Of a stretch of DNA of 64,000 nt, positions 36,358 to 48,957 are shown piece by piece; position 1 is the first letter of the stretch, and each line of letters begins with the position of its first letter. This stretch comes from Lantana camara (taxonomy: Eukaryota > Streptophyta > Magnoliopsida > Lamiales > Verbenaceae): the NCBI GenBank assembly GCA_037501455.1, contig CM074859.1, forward strand, positions 90,540,894-90,604,893, read 5' to 3'. Under the pieces are notes generated by a model that made no database searches, was not told where the DNA came from, and worked only from the letters and a program-made list of their open reading frames with translations. Both the position numbers and the translations under genes were made by a program.

Positions 36358-37370
36358 TCTACAATAGGAAAAAGACATACACCCAAATGAAGTCAGACAT
36401 ATAACCTTTGTTATCATTTGTATTTGAAACCGTCACAATGAAATGACAGACACATTGTTCACCTGCAGAACCAGGAAAACTTAGAATATGCTATAATCTT
36501 AGCGAGAAGAACGTAAATATCAAGATCCAATAAATCTTCAATATTCTGAGCACATATCATATATCTCAAAAGCCAAACCATGACATCCATTGCTCTTCAT
36601 CCAGCTGAGAACACATATAGATGATCTTCAAGCATATAACTGAGTTCGAATCTCGCAATACACCTTTTTTTTTTCTTTTCTTTGTTTTTTTTTACTGCAA
36701 TACTATAATAACACCCTATTCAGGGGATACTATTTTTACGAAAAATGAAATGTCGAATGGACGAATTTGTAATTACCTCTAAACTCAGGGGTAGTATATG
36801 TAATTTCCCTTTTTTAATTAGACAAAGTCCCTCCTGAAAACTCAAACTTCAAAGTTCAAACCTTAGCACAGAGTATCACAATATGAACTACAATCTCTTC
36901 CGATAAATAATTTGAAGGGAAAAATAATTTAAAATAGCAAAACCTAAAAATAAAAAATAAAAAATACGAAATCCTACCTAGAAAATAGGCATACATTCAT
37001 GATTCAACAAATCTGCAGCTTGATCTATAATAATAATTCCAAAAAAAAAAAAAAAAAAACAACAAACACATTCTGATTTAAATAGTAAAACTATAAGAAC
37101 CAACGGTAGACTACAATAAGCTCCTTAAATGTACCATTATCACTCAACAATAGCAAGCAATAACAAAACAAGTCAACAAAAACAGCTTAAACCAAACAAG
37201 CAAAAGCAGCAGCATTTCTAATTTAAGAGTAAAAACAAAGGTTACTTAGTTAAAGATCTTACCTTTCTTGAGCTGTGAGAAATGGGTTTTTGAAAGAAGC
37301 AAGCTTTGAGGAGAAAACTGCTTCAGCTTATGGGGGCCAAAAGGGGTGTTAGTGAGTGAGTGACTGTTGG
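36358..37370 (-). other. 5'-leader intron and first exon of the B3 gene
   Basis: On the minus strand CAAGAAAG/GTAAGATC (donor near 37,260) and CTATTGTAG/ATCACAGG (acceptor near 36,360) define a roughly 900-bp intron ending 8 nt before the ATG at 36350. The first exon would be around 37,261-37,330. The intron has T and A runs and, at about 36,720-36,812, half of a foldback MITE of the kind seen in the other genes. Confidence 0.5.
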
Positions 37371-37737
37371 AGCCGAAGGAAACAATGTAAAATATGTTTC
37401 TTTTATTCACATAAATAGTTTTGTTTTATTTGCATCAAAAAATTTTTCTACTGATTTCAATTTTCATATCCCAGGCATGACAGGATATCTTTCTTGTTTG
37501 GGTATTATCCTGTTAAAAGAAGAAAGGTGAATCTGCCACTTTTTCATGAAATATTGGCCTTTCACCCATTTTTGTATACTTCATTTATGAGAACAAATTA
37601 AATAAATGTAATCCCAAATCTTAGCTTTTCTTGTACCTACATTCAATGAATGCATTTTGGAATAGTCGGATGGAAGATTAATATTTAATATCTTTGGCAT
37701 GCATACATTTCTGATATGCAATAGATTGTAATGTTTA
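37371..37737. other. B3 gene upstream region
   Basis: AT-rich DNA with no coding sequence or clear repeats. It probably includes the B3 promoter. No firm regulatory site can be named. Confidence 0.35.
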
Positions 37738-38143
37738 CTAGTAATTACGCACATCTGATGTGTGTGTTAAAAAAAATATATATATTATTATTAAAGTATA
37801 TTAAAATTAAATTCTTTATATTAATAAAAATTAAATAATTATTAAATTATGATAAATAAATTTGACAATGTTATATAAGTAAAAGGAAAAAGAAAATAAG
37901 AATATATAAAAGTTATTAAAAGTAAAAATTATTGAGATGTGAGAAAATAAAGTCAAGAGATAATATGTGCAATAATAAAATAAATAAATAAATAAAGAGT
38001 TTTAAAAAAATAAATATATAAAGAGTTTCAAAAATAAAATAGTGGCAGAAAAGAAAAAAAATTTAAAAGTGGAGGGACAGAGAAGAGTTCAAGAGACCAA
38101 AATTGTTTTTATCTACCTCTCTCACTTAATATAATAATATAGA
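37738..38143 (-). mobile_element. Short non-autonomous Helitron
   Basis: On the minus strand it starts TCTATATTATTATATT after an A (complement of 38144) and ends with hairpin CACACATCAGATGTGCG, then TAATTACTAG, before a T (complement of 37737). This meets the Helitron rules at both ends. Length 406 bp, with no coding sequence. Confidence 0.72.
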
Positions 38144-38561
38144 TAAGTTGTACGTATAAATCTCATTGGAGAAGAAGCGGTTAATTAATAGCGTTTTCAT
38201 AGCAATTATATAAGTTGCATATCGGGCTTTTATTAGTTGGTTTGTTGGTGGGTTTTATGGGTTTTATGAGTATCAAACCACAGTTTATGGGTAATTTTAT
38301 TCTAACCCTGACTCGATCAAATTAATATAACGAGGAAGCAAATATTTTATATTTGTTATAAAGTTGGTGGGAAATTTAGGGAGAGTGACAAATATAATAT
38401 ACTTGCCATTATGATTGGTTGAGTTCAATCAAATCGGGTTTGAGCTAGATTCTACAAACTATAATACCTTCTGACAAATAATTTTAAAATTATTTTTAGG
38501 CTTTTTTTTTTGAAAAAAAAAAAAGTTTTTCTTTAGTCAATTAGGACTTGTATTTAAGAGC
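38144..38561. other. AT-rich spacer
   Basis: No gene or bounded element is seen. There is a T/A run near 38,500-38,530 just before the hAT-like element. Confidence 0.4.
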
Positions 38562-38569
38562 CGTGTGGT

Positions 38570-39330
38570 TAGGGATGGGCGCGGGTCGGGTTTTGTCCGG
38601 TTCGGGTTTTTCGGGTCGGGTACCCGAAATGTCGGATAACATTTTTTGCTACCCGAACCGATTAAAGTCGGGTACCCGACAATCGGGTATCCGATTTTTT
38701 CGGATACCCGGCCGGGTCGGGTTCGGGTACCCGCCAGCTTTTCTTTTTTTTTTTTAAAAAAAAAAATTTAAAAATACCCATTTTTCTAGTTAATTAAATT
38801 ATTAAACATAATTAAACAATACGTTGAAAAGTATTAAAGCTTGAAAATTAATTAAACTATTAAATTAAAGCTTAACTATTGAATTTTGGACAAAATGTCC
38901 AGATTACAGTAGCAGGAGAAGGCCAAGCTTAACTAAAGTATATATTACTTATAATATATAAATATATGTATATATAATATATATATTATATAGTATATAC
39001 ACAGTACACTTTACAAACTTAATATTTATTATGTATATTATATAGTATATACACAGTAAACTTTACAAACTTAATATATATATACTATTAAATTAAATTT
39101 GTAATGTATATATAGTATATATTATATATATAAATTTTTTTTTTTTGAAAAATTGTCGGGTTAATCGGGTATCCGATCGGGTATTTCGGGTAGTGAATTA
39201 CTATCCGAACCCGAACTGATATATTATATCGGGTATCGGGTACCTGACCCGACATCCGAAATTTGCAAAGAAACCCGAACCGATCGGGTCGGATTGGTAC
39301 CCGATACCCGATCCGAAACGTCCACCCCTA
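38570..39330. mobile_element. Ac-like hAT foldback element with CGGGTACCCG arrays
   Basis: The ends TAGGGATGGGCG and CGTCCACCCCTA are inverted (Ac-type TAGGGNTGG). The 8-bp flanks are CGTGTGGT (38562-38569) and CGCGTGGT (39331-39338), one mismatch. Both arms are packed with TCGGGTACCCGA and TCGGGTATCCGA motifs, in inverted order at 38580-38732 and 39155-39320. The core is AT-rich with a roughly 60-bp tandem duplication (TATAGTATATACACAGTA, twice near 38,985 and 39,040). No transposase. Confidence 0.82.
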
Positions 39331-39575
39331 CGCGTGGTTGCTAATTCCCAAACTTAAATTTTACAAATTTTAGTTAACCTTCTCCTCCGTATCATATACA
39401 CGTAAGGTATACAAGTAGATAGTTTGATATTAAAAAAATTTCGATATGAAAATAATTGAAAATTTATCTCTTGATCTGCTGTTACTGTAAGGTATGAATG
39501 AATTCTAAATTAGTCACCCGTTTTGCAAGTGCAAATATACCAAGTGCCTAATCATACTATATATTATATTATTTA

Positions 39576-39920
39576 TCTATGTATATATTAAACGAGAAAA
39601 ACGAATGTGGTATCATAGACTCTTGATTTTTATTTATTTATTTATTTTTATTCACCATTAACTCCTCTTTTCTCTCCACTCAATTTAATTATTCTTTCTA
39701 ATAAATTTTTTAATATTTAATTTATCTTTTTTGCTCATATTTTGTAAGTTATATTTTAATATTATTTTTATTAATATGATATTTCCATATTTATTTATAT
39801 AATTTAATAATTATATTAAAAATAATAATAAATTATATATTAATATGAAGAATTTAATTTTATAAAGTTAAATAATAATAATAATTTCGTTGCACACGCT
39901 CTAGTGCAGAAAATTACTAG
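39576..39920 (+). mobile_element. Short Helitron, first of a tandem series
   Basis: It starts TCTATGTATA after A (39575) and ends AATTACTAG before T (39921). A hairpin-like GCACACGCTCTAGTGC precedes the end. No coding sequence. It is followed three bases later by another Helitron. Confidence 0.62.
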
Positions 39921-39923
39921 TTA

Positions 39924-40285
39924 TCTATACTATTATAATAAGCGAATATGGTCTCACGAATTCTAGGTCTTTTTTTTTTCTTATTTATTTATTTATTTAT
40001 TTTCACAGTTACAATGTGTTATTAATTTTTTTTCTCTCCTCTATCTGCTCTTTTCTCCCACCTCAATTTATTACTTTTACAAATAAATATTTTAATATTT
40101 ATTTTATATTTATTTCTCATATTTTAATATTATTTATTGATATAATATTGCTAAATTTATTTATATAATTTAATAGTTACATTAAAAATAATTATAAAAT
40201 ATACATTAATATGAAGAATTTAATTTCAATTAAGTTAAATAATCATAATTATTTCGTTGCACACGCGTGTGTAAAAAATTACTAG
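39924..40285 (+). mobile_element. Short Helitron, second of the series
   Basis: It starts TCTATACTATTATAAT after A (39923) and ends with GCACACGCGTGTGT (hairpin), AAAAAATTACTAG (40282-40285 CTAG) before T. It is 362 bp and resembles the copy at 39576-39920 over much of its length, including ATTTATTTATTTATT and TTCGTTGCACACGC blocks. Confidence 0.75.
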
Positions 40286-40286
40286 T

Positions 40287-40616
40287 TGTTATAAGTAGCA
40301 TGAGAGTCGGTGTCATGGACTTTCGTCTTTTCTCTTTCTCTTTTTTTATTTATTTATTTATTTTATAACTCTCACGTCTTTTCAATTTCTTTTTTCTCTT
40401 TCATTACTTCAACTCTTTTTTTTTTCTTTTTTTATCTCTTTCTTATGTTTTTAATTTTAATTATTAATATGATCCTATCTTATGCTATTTATTTAACGTA
40501 ATTTAATTATTATATTAAAAATAATTATAGAATATATATTAAAAAAAATTATTTTAATATATTTAAATAATAATAATTTTTTATTTACACATGCATTAAA
40601 TATGCGGAGTTACTAG
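40287..40616 (+). mobile_element. Helitron 3' part, third of the series
   Basis: It ends with hairpin CATGCATTAAATATGCGG, AGTTACTAG (40613-40616) and T. The body matches the Helitron ending at 33400. A canonical TC start is missing, so its 5' end was probably lost at the junction with the second Helitron. Confidence 0.55.
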
Positions 40617-40668
40617 TTACTTATTTAATTTCTATATATAAATATTTTATTTAATTAAATAGTTGTTA

Positions 40669-40870
40669 ATGAGCCAACAAGGATTAGTTCAAGTGGTTAA
40701 TGAGTTCAAACCTCGCTTGGGTGTGCGAAGTTGTTAATGGGCTAGGGAAAACCTACTAGGCCACAAAGGACTAGGCACAACGTCTCACTTTCCTCGACGG
40801 CCCAACCAATCTTTTACTCCTATTGTGAACTATGTCATGAATCACGATCTTTCCCGATTTCCCTAAAAAA
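40669..40870 (+). mobile_element. SINE-like tRNA-related sequence
   Basis: CCAACAAGGATTAGTTCAAG, TGGTTAATGAG, GTTCAAACCTCGCTTGGGTG and GTGCG match the SINE at 31566-31670, but about 25 nt between the A- and B-box regions are missing. The following 3' part (GGGCTAGGGAAAACC ... TTTCCCGATTTCCC) is longer than in that copy. No duplication was found. Confidence 0.5.
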
Positions 40871-42137
40871 CCACAGCAAATTTATTGAAGCACTTATCTG
40901 CCCAAAACCACAAACTTATTGTGGGCCATTAATTAAAAAAAGTGCAATAATACTGAAAATTAGTGGTTTTGGGCTTTTGGAAGTTTGATTTATAATAATA
41001 ACATTAACAATATACAAACTAGGGCTGTCAATTCTGGTCGGGATCGGGTTGGGTTGGGGTAGGAGTATTATACAAGAAATCTCAACCCGAACCCGAAATG
41101 AACCCTCAACCCTCAACCAGAACACGATCCAATCGGGTTCGGGTTGACCCGAACACTATTCGGATCACCCGATAACCCAACCCGATCCGACCGATTTTCT
41201 TTTTGAATTTTTTTAAAATTCTATTTTATGTTTAAATTATTGTAAAACTTGATAACAATATATAAAAATATATAATTTGTAAGATTTGACATAATTGCAA
41301 TTAATATAAGATAAAAAAAAAAACAATTAATACATAAATGTTATCAAGTTCTAATTGTAAGTGTAATTATAGTTAAGTTTTATATTTGTATAAATTTCAT
41401 CAATAGGGTAATTATGTAAAATATAAATTAGATACATAAACATTATTTAGATCGAATAATATATTTTCTATTAAACTAATCATAATACAATTCTAATTCT
41501 TTAAGTCCAAATAAATACATTCTTTTTGTCCATAAACTCCATTTAATTCTAATCACATTACAATCATATATGTCTTTCTAATTAATGATTTCACTAATAT
41601 TTGGATTTCTGGATTTTTTTGAAATTTATTGGCCGCCAAAATATTCTTATAATAATGATTTCACTAATGTTTAATTAAGTTAATTATGTAAACCAATATG
41701 TATTATAAATTATTATTGAAATTTTATCAGTACTTAATTATGGATATGTAACACCCGAAGCGCAAAGGTGTCACATCCCCCGCACTATAGCCCAGTCCAC
41801 ATATGAAACGGACAATCCATACATGAACTAGGCCATAGCGAACGGGTGACAAGAAAATAAATGCTAACTAGTTAGGCGGGACTAGCCCCAAACCAATTAC
41901 CACAACACAAAAAGGTATAAACACAAACATGCCATTCACGAGCATTTATCAAGTAAACTAAATCCTAACTTTACATATCAATACATTATCATCTCTCAAA
42001 TACAAACATTTCATAAAACAGTAGATAACAATACATATGCAACAAAATAGGATGGACACGCTAGACCCGAAATGAAAGACTGGACTCGACACCAATCCCG
42101 CCTAGCACACAACCAGCAAAACTGAAAGGTGAGGTGT

Positions 42138-42154
42138 CAGTCTACCACAGACTG
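42138..42154. other. Conserved LTR stem-loop, copy B
   Basis: CAGTCT-ACCAC-AGACTG: a 6-bp perfect stem and 5-nt loop, about 390 nt from the LTR 3' end. The same stem with another loop occurs in three other LTRs in the window. Confidence 0.7.
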
Positions 42155-43109
42155 AGCGAGGGGCATAATAGATATAAGCGCAGATAACATGCAAATCATA
42201 ACCTCGGGTAAGGTTTTATAAACGAAAACGATATAAGTTCAATAACGACAGAGAACTCGCCCGAGATTACAACTATCAGATTTAACAATTAATCATTTTC
42301 AATCAATCAATCAATCAGTGGCCCGGCGAGTGAGGGCATTTCTCCAACCTTCTTCCGACAGTGTACAATCACGATACTTTTAATTAATTCATTAAGTGTT
42401 CATGCAATCAATTACAGTGCACACGTAGCAGTTTCAATGACTCATTCTTCCTCCAATGATGGTGGGTTTGCAAGGCCCGATCCATCCACGGTAAACACGG
42501 TGTACGTCGGGAACATGACTCCCACGCACGGGACTCCTTCCTCCACCAAATCTCCTGGTGGATTCAGGGTTCATCCCCACGGTTGAGAGGAGTGTAAGAG
42601 TTACCCGTCAGCCCATGCTTTCCCGGTTGGCTCAAACACTAACTCTCGGGCCCACAGTGCACGGTACAATATACTCGCCCAAAACACGATCAATCAATAC
42701 GGTACAATTCAATAAATCAGTTGAAATCAATAGAGTTTGGAAAACTATAGATATATATACTTTTTGGCTTAAAACATCACATATGGTTGTAATGGTTCTA
42801 AATATCTAGCAATTAAACATCACCTGAACCGACAAATAAAGAGAAAGACACGGCATAAGAAGCCCACTCCACGTCACTGGTGTGCTGGTCTGTGCAACAA
42901 AGACAAGTGTACATAAGACACGACTCAAAATGTACCAAATATGACGAACGGCGGAAATGCAACGAGATGACGAGCAAAATGCAATGTGGCATGAAAACAT
43001 CTTGTTTCACTTCATTATGGATCATTTAAAAGCAAATCGGGGTCAAAGAAGCCGTCGGAACGAGGTGCTAAAAATGCACGTTTATGCAGAATGTTTTGTT
43101 CTGTCAGGC

Positions 43110-43345
43110 ATGCGGGAACGGCCATTCCGGCTTCCCTTTGAAAATGGGAAGGGCCGTTCCCGTGGCCCTTCAAAACGCGCCAGCGTTTTCTTAAAATAAA
43201 ACACTCTTTTGCTGGGAACAGCCCTTCCGGCACACAGGCCAAAGTGGGAACGGCCGTTCCCAGTCTCGCTAGCCTAAACACACATAGAAGCCTGGGAACG
43301 CCCGTTCCCAAAATGCACTAAGGCGGGAACGACCGTTCCCAGTTT
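43110..43345. repeat. Palindrome array in LTR copy B
   Basis: Six copies of GGGAACGGCCGTTCCC or near variants start at about 43112, 43147, 43218, 43247, 43294 and 43324. The copy at 43247 is a perfect palindrome and the others have one to three changes. It is followed by CAGAGCAG..GCAGGGGA, as in copy A. Confidence 0.85.
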
Positions 43346-46300
43346 CTGCAAATTACAGAAACAGAGCAGATGCAGGGGAGTTTCGGCCAACACAACAACA
43401 ACAACAATACACCAATTCCAAGCACCAAAATGCATCTAAAACATGAAATAACATGTATACATGCTTAGTATACAATAAAATCTAACATAAGCATTCATAT
43501 CTCTCATTAATCACCAAGTATTTACACTTTGGAACCCACATATGAACTCATGCTCCAAGCATATAAACCCCACAATATATGCATAAAATCCAAGCCATAA
43601 CCATATAATCATGCTTTCAACAACTCAAACATAAATTACCAAGCTCAACACATAACCCTAGCTCTCATATATATATTCATGTATTTCCCTAACCAAGCTC
43701 ATACCTTGAATGAATGAAAAGAAGGAAAAGAGATGATGTTGCGATGATGAATATGCTTCAATTTATGCAATTTCCCCTTGAATTCAAGCTTCCAATGATG
43801 AAATCCTCTTCTTTCTTCTTGTTTGGGTTTGAACGAGATGAGGGAGAGAGGGAAGGGATCATGTGTGTATGTGTTTGGATGCAATCAAATAATATAAGGT
43901 AGATATTATATAACTAAGCTCTAATTGCAATTTAATCCTCCCAAAACATAAGTCATGCAATTAAGTTCAATCTCATGGAAAATGATCAATTAAGGACAAT
44001 TAAGTAATTAAACAATTAGGTCATAATTGGCAATTACTTCACATTAAGTCACATATTGCATAATTGAAAGATTGGGGCGTTACAGGATAGGAATTTGGTT
44101 ACAAGTCTAATCTTAATCAAATTCTAAATCTAACTCTAATAAATTGTACCCACATTAAAAACTTGTTTATAATCTTAATTAAAATATAATTCTAAGTGTA
44201 ATTATAATTAAGTTTTATATCAACTCTATTTAAATTCTTATTCATATAAATTTAATAAAATTCAATATGACAATTACGTAAAATGTAAATTCGATACATA
44301 AAAATTATTTCGATCGAATAATATTTTCTACTAAACTAATATAATACAATTTTAATCGTTTAACTTTAAATAAACACATCTCTTTTTATCCGTAAACTTT
44401 TATTTAATTCTAATCATATTACAATCATGTATGTCTTTCCACTTAACAAAATTATATAATTTAGACAAATTATATAATATTAACATTATAAATCACGTTA
44501 TTCTCAAATAGGACAATTAAAATTTTGTTTATAATCTTAATTAAGAATAACCCGACCCGATCGGATAGGAATTTTATAAGTACTTAATTAATGGATAGGA
44601 ATTTGGTTATAATCTTAATTAAAATCTAATTCTAAGTGTAATTATAATTAAGTTTTATATCAACTCTATTTAAATTCTTATTTATATAAATTTAATAAAA
44701 TTCAATCCATAGGGCAATTATATAAAATATAAATTAAATACATAATAATTATTTAGATCGAATGATATGTTTTTTACTAAACTAATCATAATGCAATTCT
44801 AATTGTTTAAGTTTAAATAAATACAACTCTTTTTTTCCGTGAACTCCGTTTAATTCTAATCATATTACAATCATGTATGTCTTTCTAATTAACAAAATTA
44901 TATAATTTAGACAAGTTATATAATATTAACATTATAAATCACATTATTCTCAATTAATAAATTAATTATTATTTTTTAAATATATCTAATCCTAAACCAA
45001 TTATCATTTCATAAATTTTTATCTAATTATAATACACCATATAATTTAAATATATTAAATATATATTATATATATATTTTTTAATTTTTGATTTGAGTCG
45101 GATTGGGTTGGGTCGGGTGGATTCAGGTTGTTGGGTCACACGTATAATTTTTTGGGTTGCCTAATTACACGGGTTGACTCGGGTCAACCCGAAACCCACC
45201 CGAACCCTGCCTCTCTCCTTCGGGTTCATTTTCGGGTCCGACCTGATTTCAACCCGACCCGAAAACCCTTAACTCAAACCTAATATTTTTCGGGTCAGGT
45301 CGGATCAGGTTGAGAATTGACAGCCCTAATACAAACATATTGTAATTAATAACAACCAAATGATTTTAACATGGTACTGATCATCACTTCCGGCGAAAAA
45401 ATATACTTTTAAAACCATGTGTACCTAAGCATTATAAATGTAACGCCCCGACTTTTCGGACGTAAAGGTAGAGCGTATGTGTTTACCTAATTGCGCGAAT
45501 TACTTGTTTTTACGTGTTTTATATTTAATTTTATTATAATTGTTATTATTTTATTATATTATATTATACTATTTTATTTTAATATTATTAATTTTATATA
45601 TATATGTCTCGTATATATATATAATTATATATGTTTAATTATTATTATTATTAATTTAATGATTATGCTAATTATATGTTATGTTAATTAATCATGTTTT
45701 AATTAATTAATTGATTATTTGTATATATATACATATATATACGTACTATATATATATAAATTATGCATGAGGATTTTATTATGCATGCAAATTAATATAT
45801 TTTGCATGGAAATCATAATTTTTGCATGGGATATTTTGCTGCATGAGCTTATTTCATTTTGCATGAAAATTTCATGAATTGCATGTAAATTTTATAATTT
45901 ATGCATGAATGGTATGATTGAGGTTGTTCGTTTATTTTGTGCTTCGTTCTCTTATGAAATGATATCAAATTGCCACGAATTTGTAATATGTCGTACATAT
46001 ATGTGTTATGAACCTGATATTATGCTCAAATTATGTTTTGAATTCATTTGATAGGTTAACTAATTTAATTTCATTTGAGGAACCAAAACGGGAGCTAACG
46101 AGCACTTAGCGTACCCTTGGTTCCGAATTTAATATCTTGAGCTCGGGAACTCGGATTCGAGTTCCGTCAACTCCGCTGAACTCGTAACGAAAATTTGAGT
46201 TTAGTAAACTTAGCCTTATAATTTTCCTAATTCATTTGAAACTCCGAAATTCAACCGAAAAACGTAACGGAGACCAACTTGACCTTGTTGCACTAATTGA

Positions 46301-46929
46301 ACCATAACTTGGCCAAACCACAACCAAATTAACCATGGTTTGATTCCTTTTAACCCTAACTCAACCACCTACCTAGATATTTCAAGCCTTGACCGAGATT
46401 ATCATCACACCATCCCCAAACTTCAGCCAAAGCTACTGTTTTCTCTCCAGACCCGTAACCCTTCATCCCTTGAAGATTTTGGAGCTCAAATCTTCTCCAA
46501 ACTTCAACCAATCATCAAGGTAAGCTTAGGGTTGTAATATATGATTAATTCTGAGTAATTTCATCCTTTCATTCATGATTTCAAGCATGGTTTCATCCAT
46601 TTCTGCCCATTTTACCGAAAGTAGAGTTTTTGGTACAAATTCTTGATCTCCTTTGATTCTTTATGGTTTTGATCGATTCCAAGCCTGAGATTAATTGTTT
46701 TAGCATCCTCATAACATTTATGATTATAGATTTCGTGGTTGTTGAATTATATATGAGATATCACTTATGAAATTTTGAGAAAATCCCACGTATATGTCAC
46801 GTACACCTTCCATGCCTTGCTTGATCGCTTTTGGAACTGATTTCCTTGTTGAATATATGATGTTTTGCTGCGTATTTGATGACCTTTTGGACCTGATCTG
46901 TGTCGCATGAGTTGAGAGCCCGCATGCCC

Positions 46930-47310
46930 TGTTTTTCCCGCAGCCGTGCCCTGTTTTTCACGCTGTTATGTTGCTGTAAAACTGCTGGATTCCTTCGTGC
47001 TTTTGATGTCAGTTTTTTTTGGTCTTTTAGCATGAATTCTTGTTGAGTTTGTGCTGCATATTATACCTTGTTTTGTTGCTCGTATTGCCTGCTTTTCCTG
47101 CGTATTTGGTTGTGCTTTTCTTGCCCTGTTTCTGCGTCTATGGCTGGCCGAGAACTGGAGTTGCTGCTGTGCGTCACGGGCGTGCAGTTCCTGCCCGTTC
47201 CAGCGAGGAACGGGGGTGCTGTGTGGTCTGGAGCTGCTGTACCGAGACACGAGGGTGTCTCGGTCCAAGCTTGAAGGGTGACACGGGGGTGTCACCCTGT
47301 TTTTCTCTGA
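46930..47310. repeat. Palindrome array in LTR copy D
   Basis: Longer-armed palindromes are present: GAGACACGAGGGTGTCTC (about 47,243), GGGTGACACGGGGGTGTCACCC-like (about 47,277-47,298), and CGTTCCAGCGAGGAACG (about 47,198), plus looser copies. The position is equivalent to the arrays in copies C and E though the sequence has diverged. Confidence 0.6.
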
Positions 47311-47399
47311 ACTGTTGCTGCGTCTTCCTGTTGCTGTTGCTGCTGCTGCTGCTTATATGTTTTTATTTATGTGTTTGTGTTGCTGCTTTGCTGCTCTTC

Positions 47400-47850
47400 T
47401 TGTGCAGAGGTGTGTGTGCGTGTTGTTGTGCATGCATGGCTTGTGTGTGTGTATGGTTTTGTGTTGTAGTTGCATGCATGTTGTGTATAATATATAGTAT
47501 GTATATTATATATATAAGCATGCATGGGGTGTGTTTGGCTGTGTACGTGTGAGTGTGTATTTGCATGCATGTGTATGATATACATATATATATATATATT
47601 GTATAATATACTATAGTATATTTCATGCATGGGTTTAATTATATATATGAAATATATAGTATATATGCATGCATGTGTGTGTGAGTGTGTACGTGAGGTA
47701 TATATATATATGTAATATGTATATATGTTATTATATTATATGATTATATGTATATATTATATATAATGTATATTATTATATATATGATTATATATATATG
47801 TTATATTGTATGTATATTTATTATATATTTTGAATATTATTTGATTTAAT
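47400..47850. repeat. TG/TA-rich microsatellite zone
   Basis: Alternating TG, GCATGCAT and TATATA tracts fill this part of LTR copy D. It yields several spurious open frames on both strands. Confidence 0.8.
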
Positions 47851-48957
47851 TTAATTATTGAAATGAATTGAAGTCTATTTCGCGTATTTATTCTACTGAC
47901 TTTTGCTTGAACGTTTTATTTATTTTATTCCTAAATGTGAATTTGAATAATATGTGTTATGCTTATTAAATGAATTTTAGATTAATTGTTATGTACTATG
48001 AATGTTATGAATTTATGAAATTATGAAATTGAATAAAATGTATGAACGAATGCATGAGTACATGTTTTAATTTTATTAATCGTGCACATGAACATTTTTA
48101 TGATATAACATGATCATTTATGCATTCATGTCATATTCACCTCATTGCCGAGCGTCATATATGGTCACTGAGTCTCATACCTTTTCCTTTGCACAGATTC
48201 GGGTTTGGTCGGAGACAAGGGCGAGCATTGAGACGCTTGTGCCTTTATTTTGCTTTGGTAAAGGTGGGTTTTTCTTCTATTAGTTAAACAACCCTATAAA
48301 TCCCTTATGTGCAAAGTTTTAAACCAAAATTATATATTTATATAAATCGAGTCATTTTGGGTAAATGATTTCAAATGTATGACCCCTTTTTAATTATGAA
48401 ACCCTACCTTATGTTTTGGCGAGACACATTTATTACTTATTACTTAACGGGCCCCGGAACTTAGTATATGTGGCTAACCGAGGAAGCAAGGGCTGACGGG
48501 GATCCCATATACTAGTTCCAACCAAATTTACGACGACACGGACCTCGTTAGGAGTTTTGACGAGGAAACGCAAGTCAGGCTTTTGAGGATTCATGTACCT
48601 CACTAGCCATTATGTATGATCCGGTGGTCAGGTCTAGCTAACTTGTCCACCCCCCGGAGGAAGAAGGTGTATATGTATGATTATGATCAATTATGTATGT
48701 GCACGAAAGATATGTATGACAACCAATAATTATGATATGATTACACGAGGAGAAGGTTGGAGATTGTGCACGCTCACTCGCCGAGCTTAAACCCTTATGA
48801 CTAATTATGAATAAAAATGAACGTCATAATCCCGTTGATGTCTTCTGTGTTTTAACCACTTGGTAAATTCCTTTCAAACTTCACACGGGATTAGGGCTTG
48901 CATGTATGTGTTTAATTTATGCGATATTATATATATTATGCCCCGTTTTATACCCAC

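Larger units (their letters stand above)
41747..44084 (-). mobile_element. Solo LTR (Tekay-like family), copy B
   Basis: It runs TGTAACACCCGAAG to GGGGCGTTACA (plus strand) and is flanked by a perfect 5-bp duplication GGATA (41742-41746, 44085-44089). No internal retroelement sequence lies on either side, so it is a solo LTR left by recombination. The sister unit at 44,569-44,600 (TTAATGGATAGGAATTTGG) shows the empty site. Inside are the CAGTCT stem-loop (42138-42154) and a palindrome array (43110-43345). Confidence 0.92.
41020..45328. mobile_element. Ac-like hAT foldback element split by a solo LTR
   Basis: Inverted ends are TAGGGCTGTCAATTCT and GAATTGACAGCCCTA. The 8-bp duplication ATACAAAC is perfect (41012-41019 and 45329-45336). 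Both arms have CAACCCGA / TCGGGTTG motifs (41035-41195 and 45095-45320). The core has about three tandem copies of a 450-500-bp AT-rich unit (around 41,330-41,741, 44,085-44,590 and 44,591-45,000). A 2.34-kb LTR plus its duplication sits in the first unit; without it the element is about 1.97 kb. No transposase. Confidence 0.9.

Noticed and set aside
42558..43311. Several overlapping frames of 60-98 codons
   Set aside because: They lie in solo LTR copy B, overlap on both strands and include the palindrome array; no domain.
47040..47630. Cys-, Val- and Tyr/Ile-rich open frames around 47.0-47.6 kb
   Set aside because: They come from TGCTG, TG and TA microsatellites inside a solo LTR and appear in all frames.
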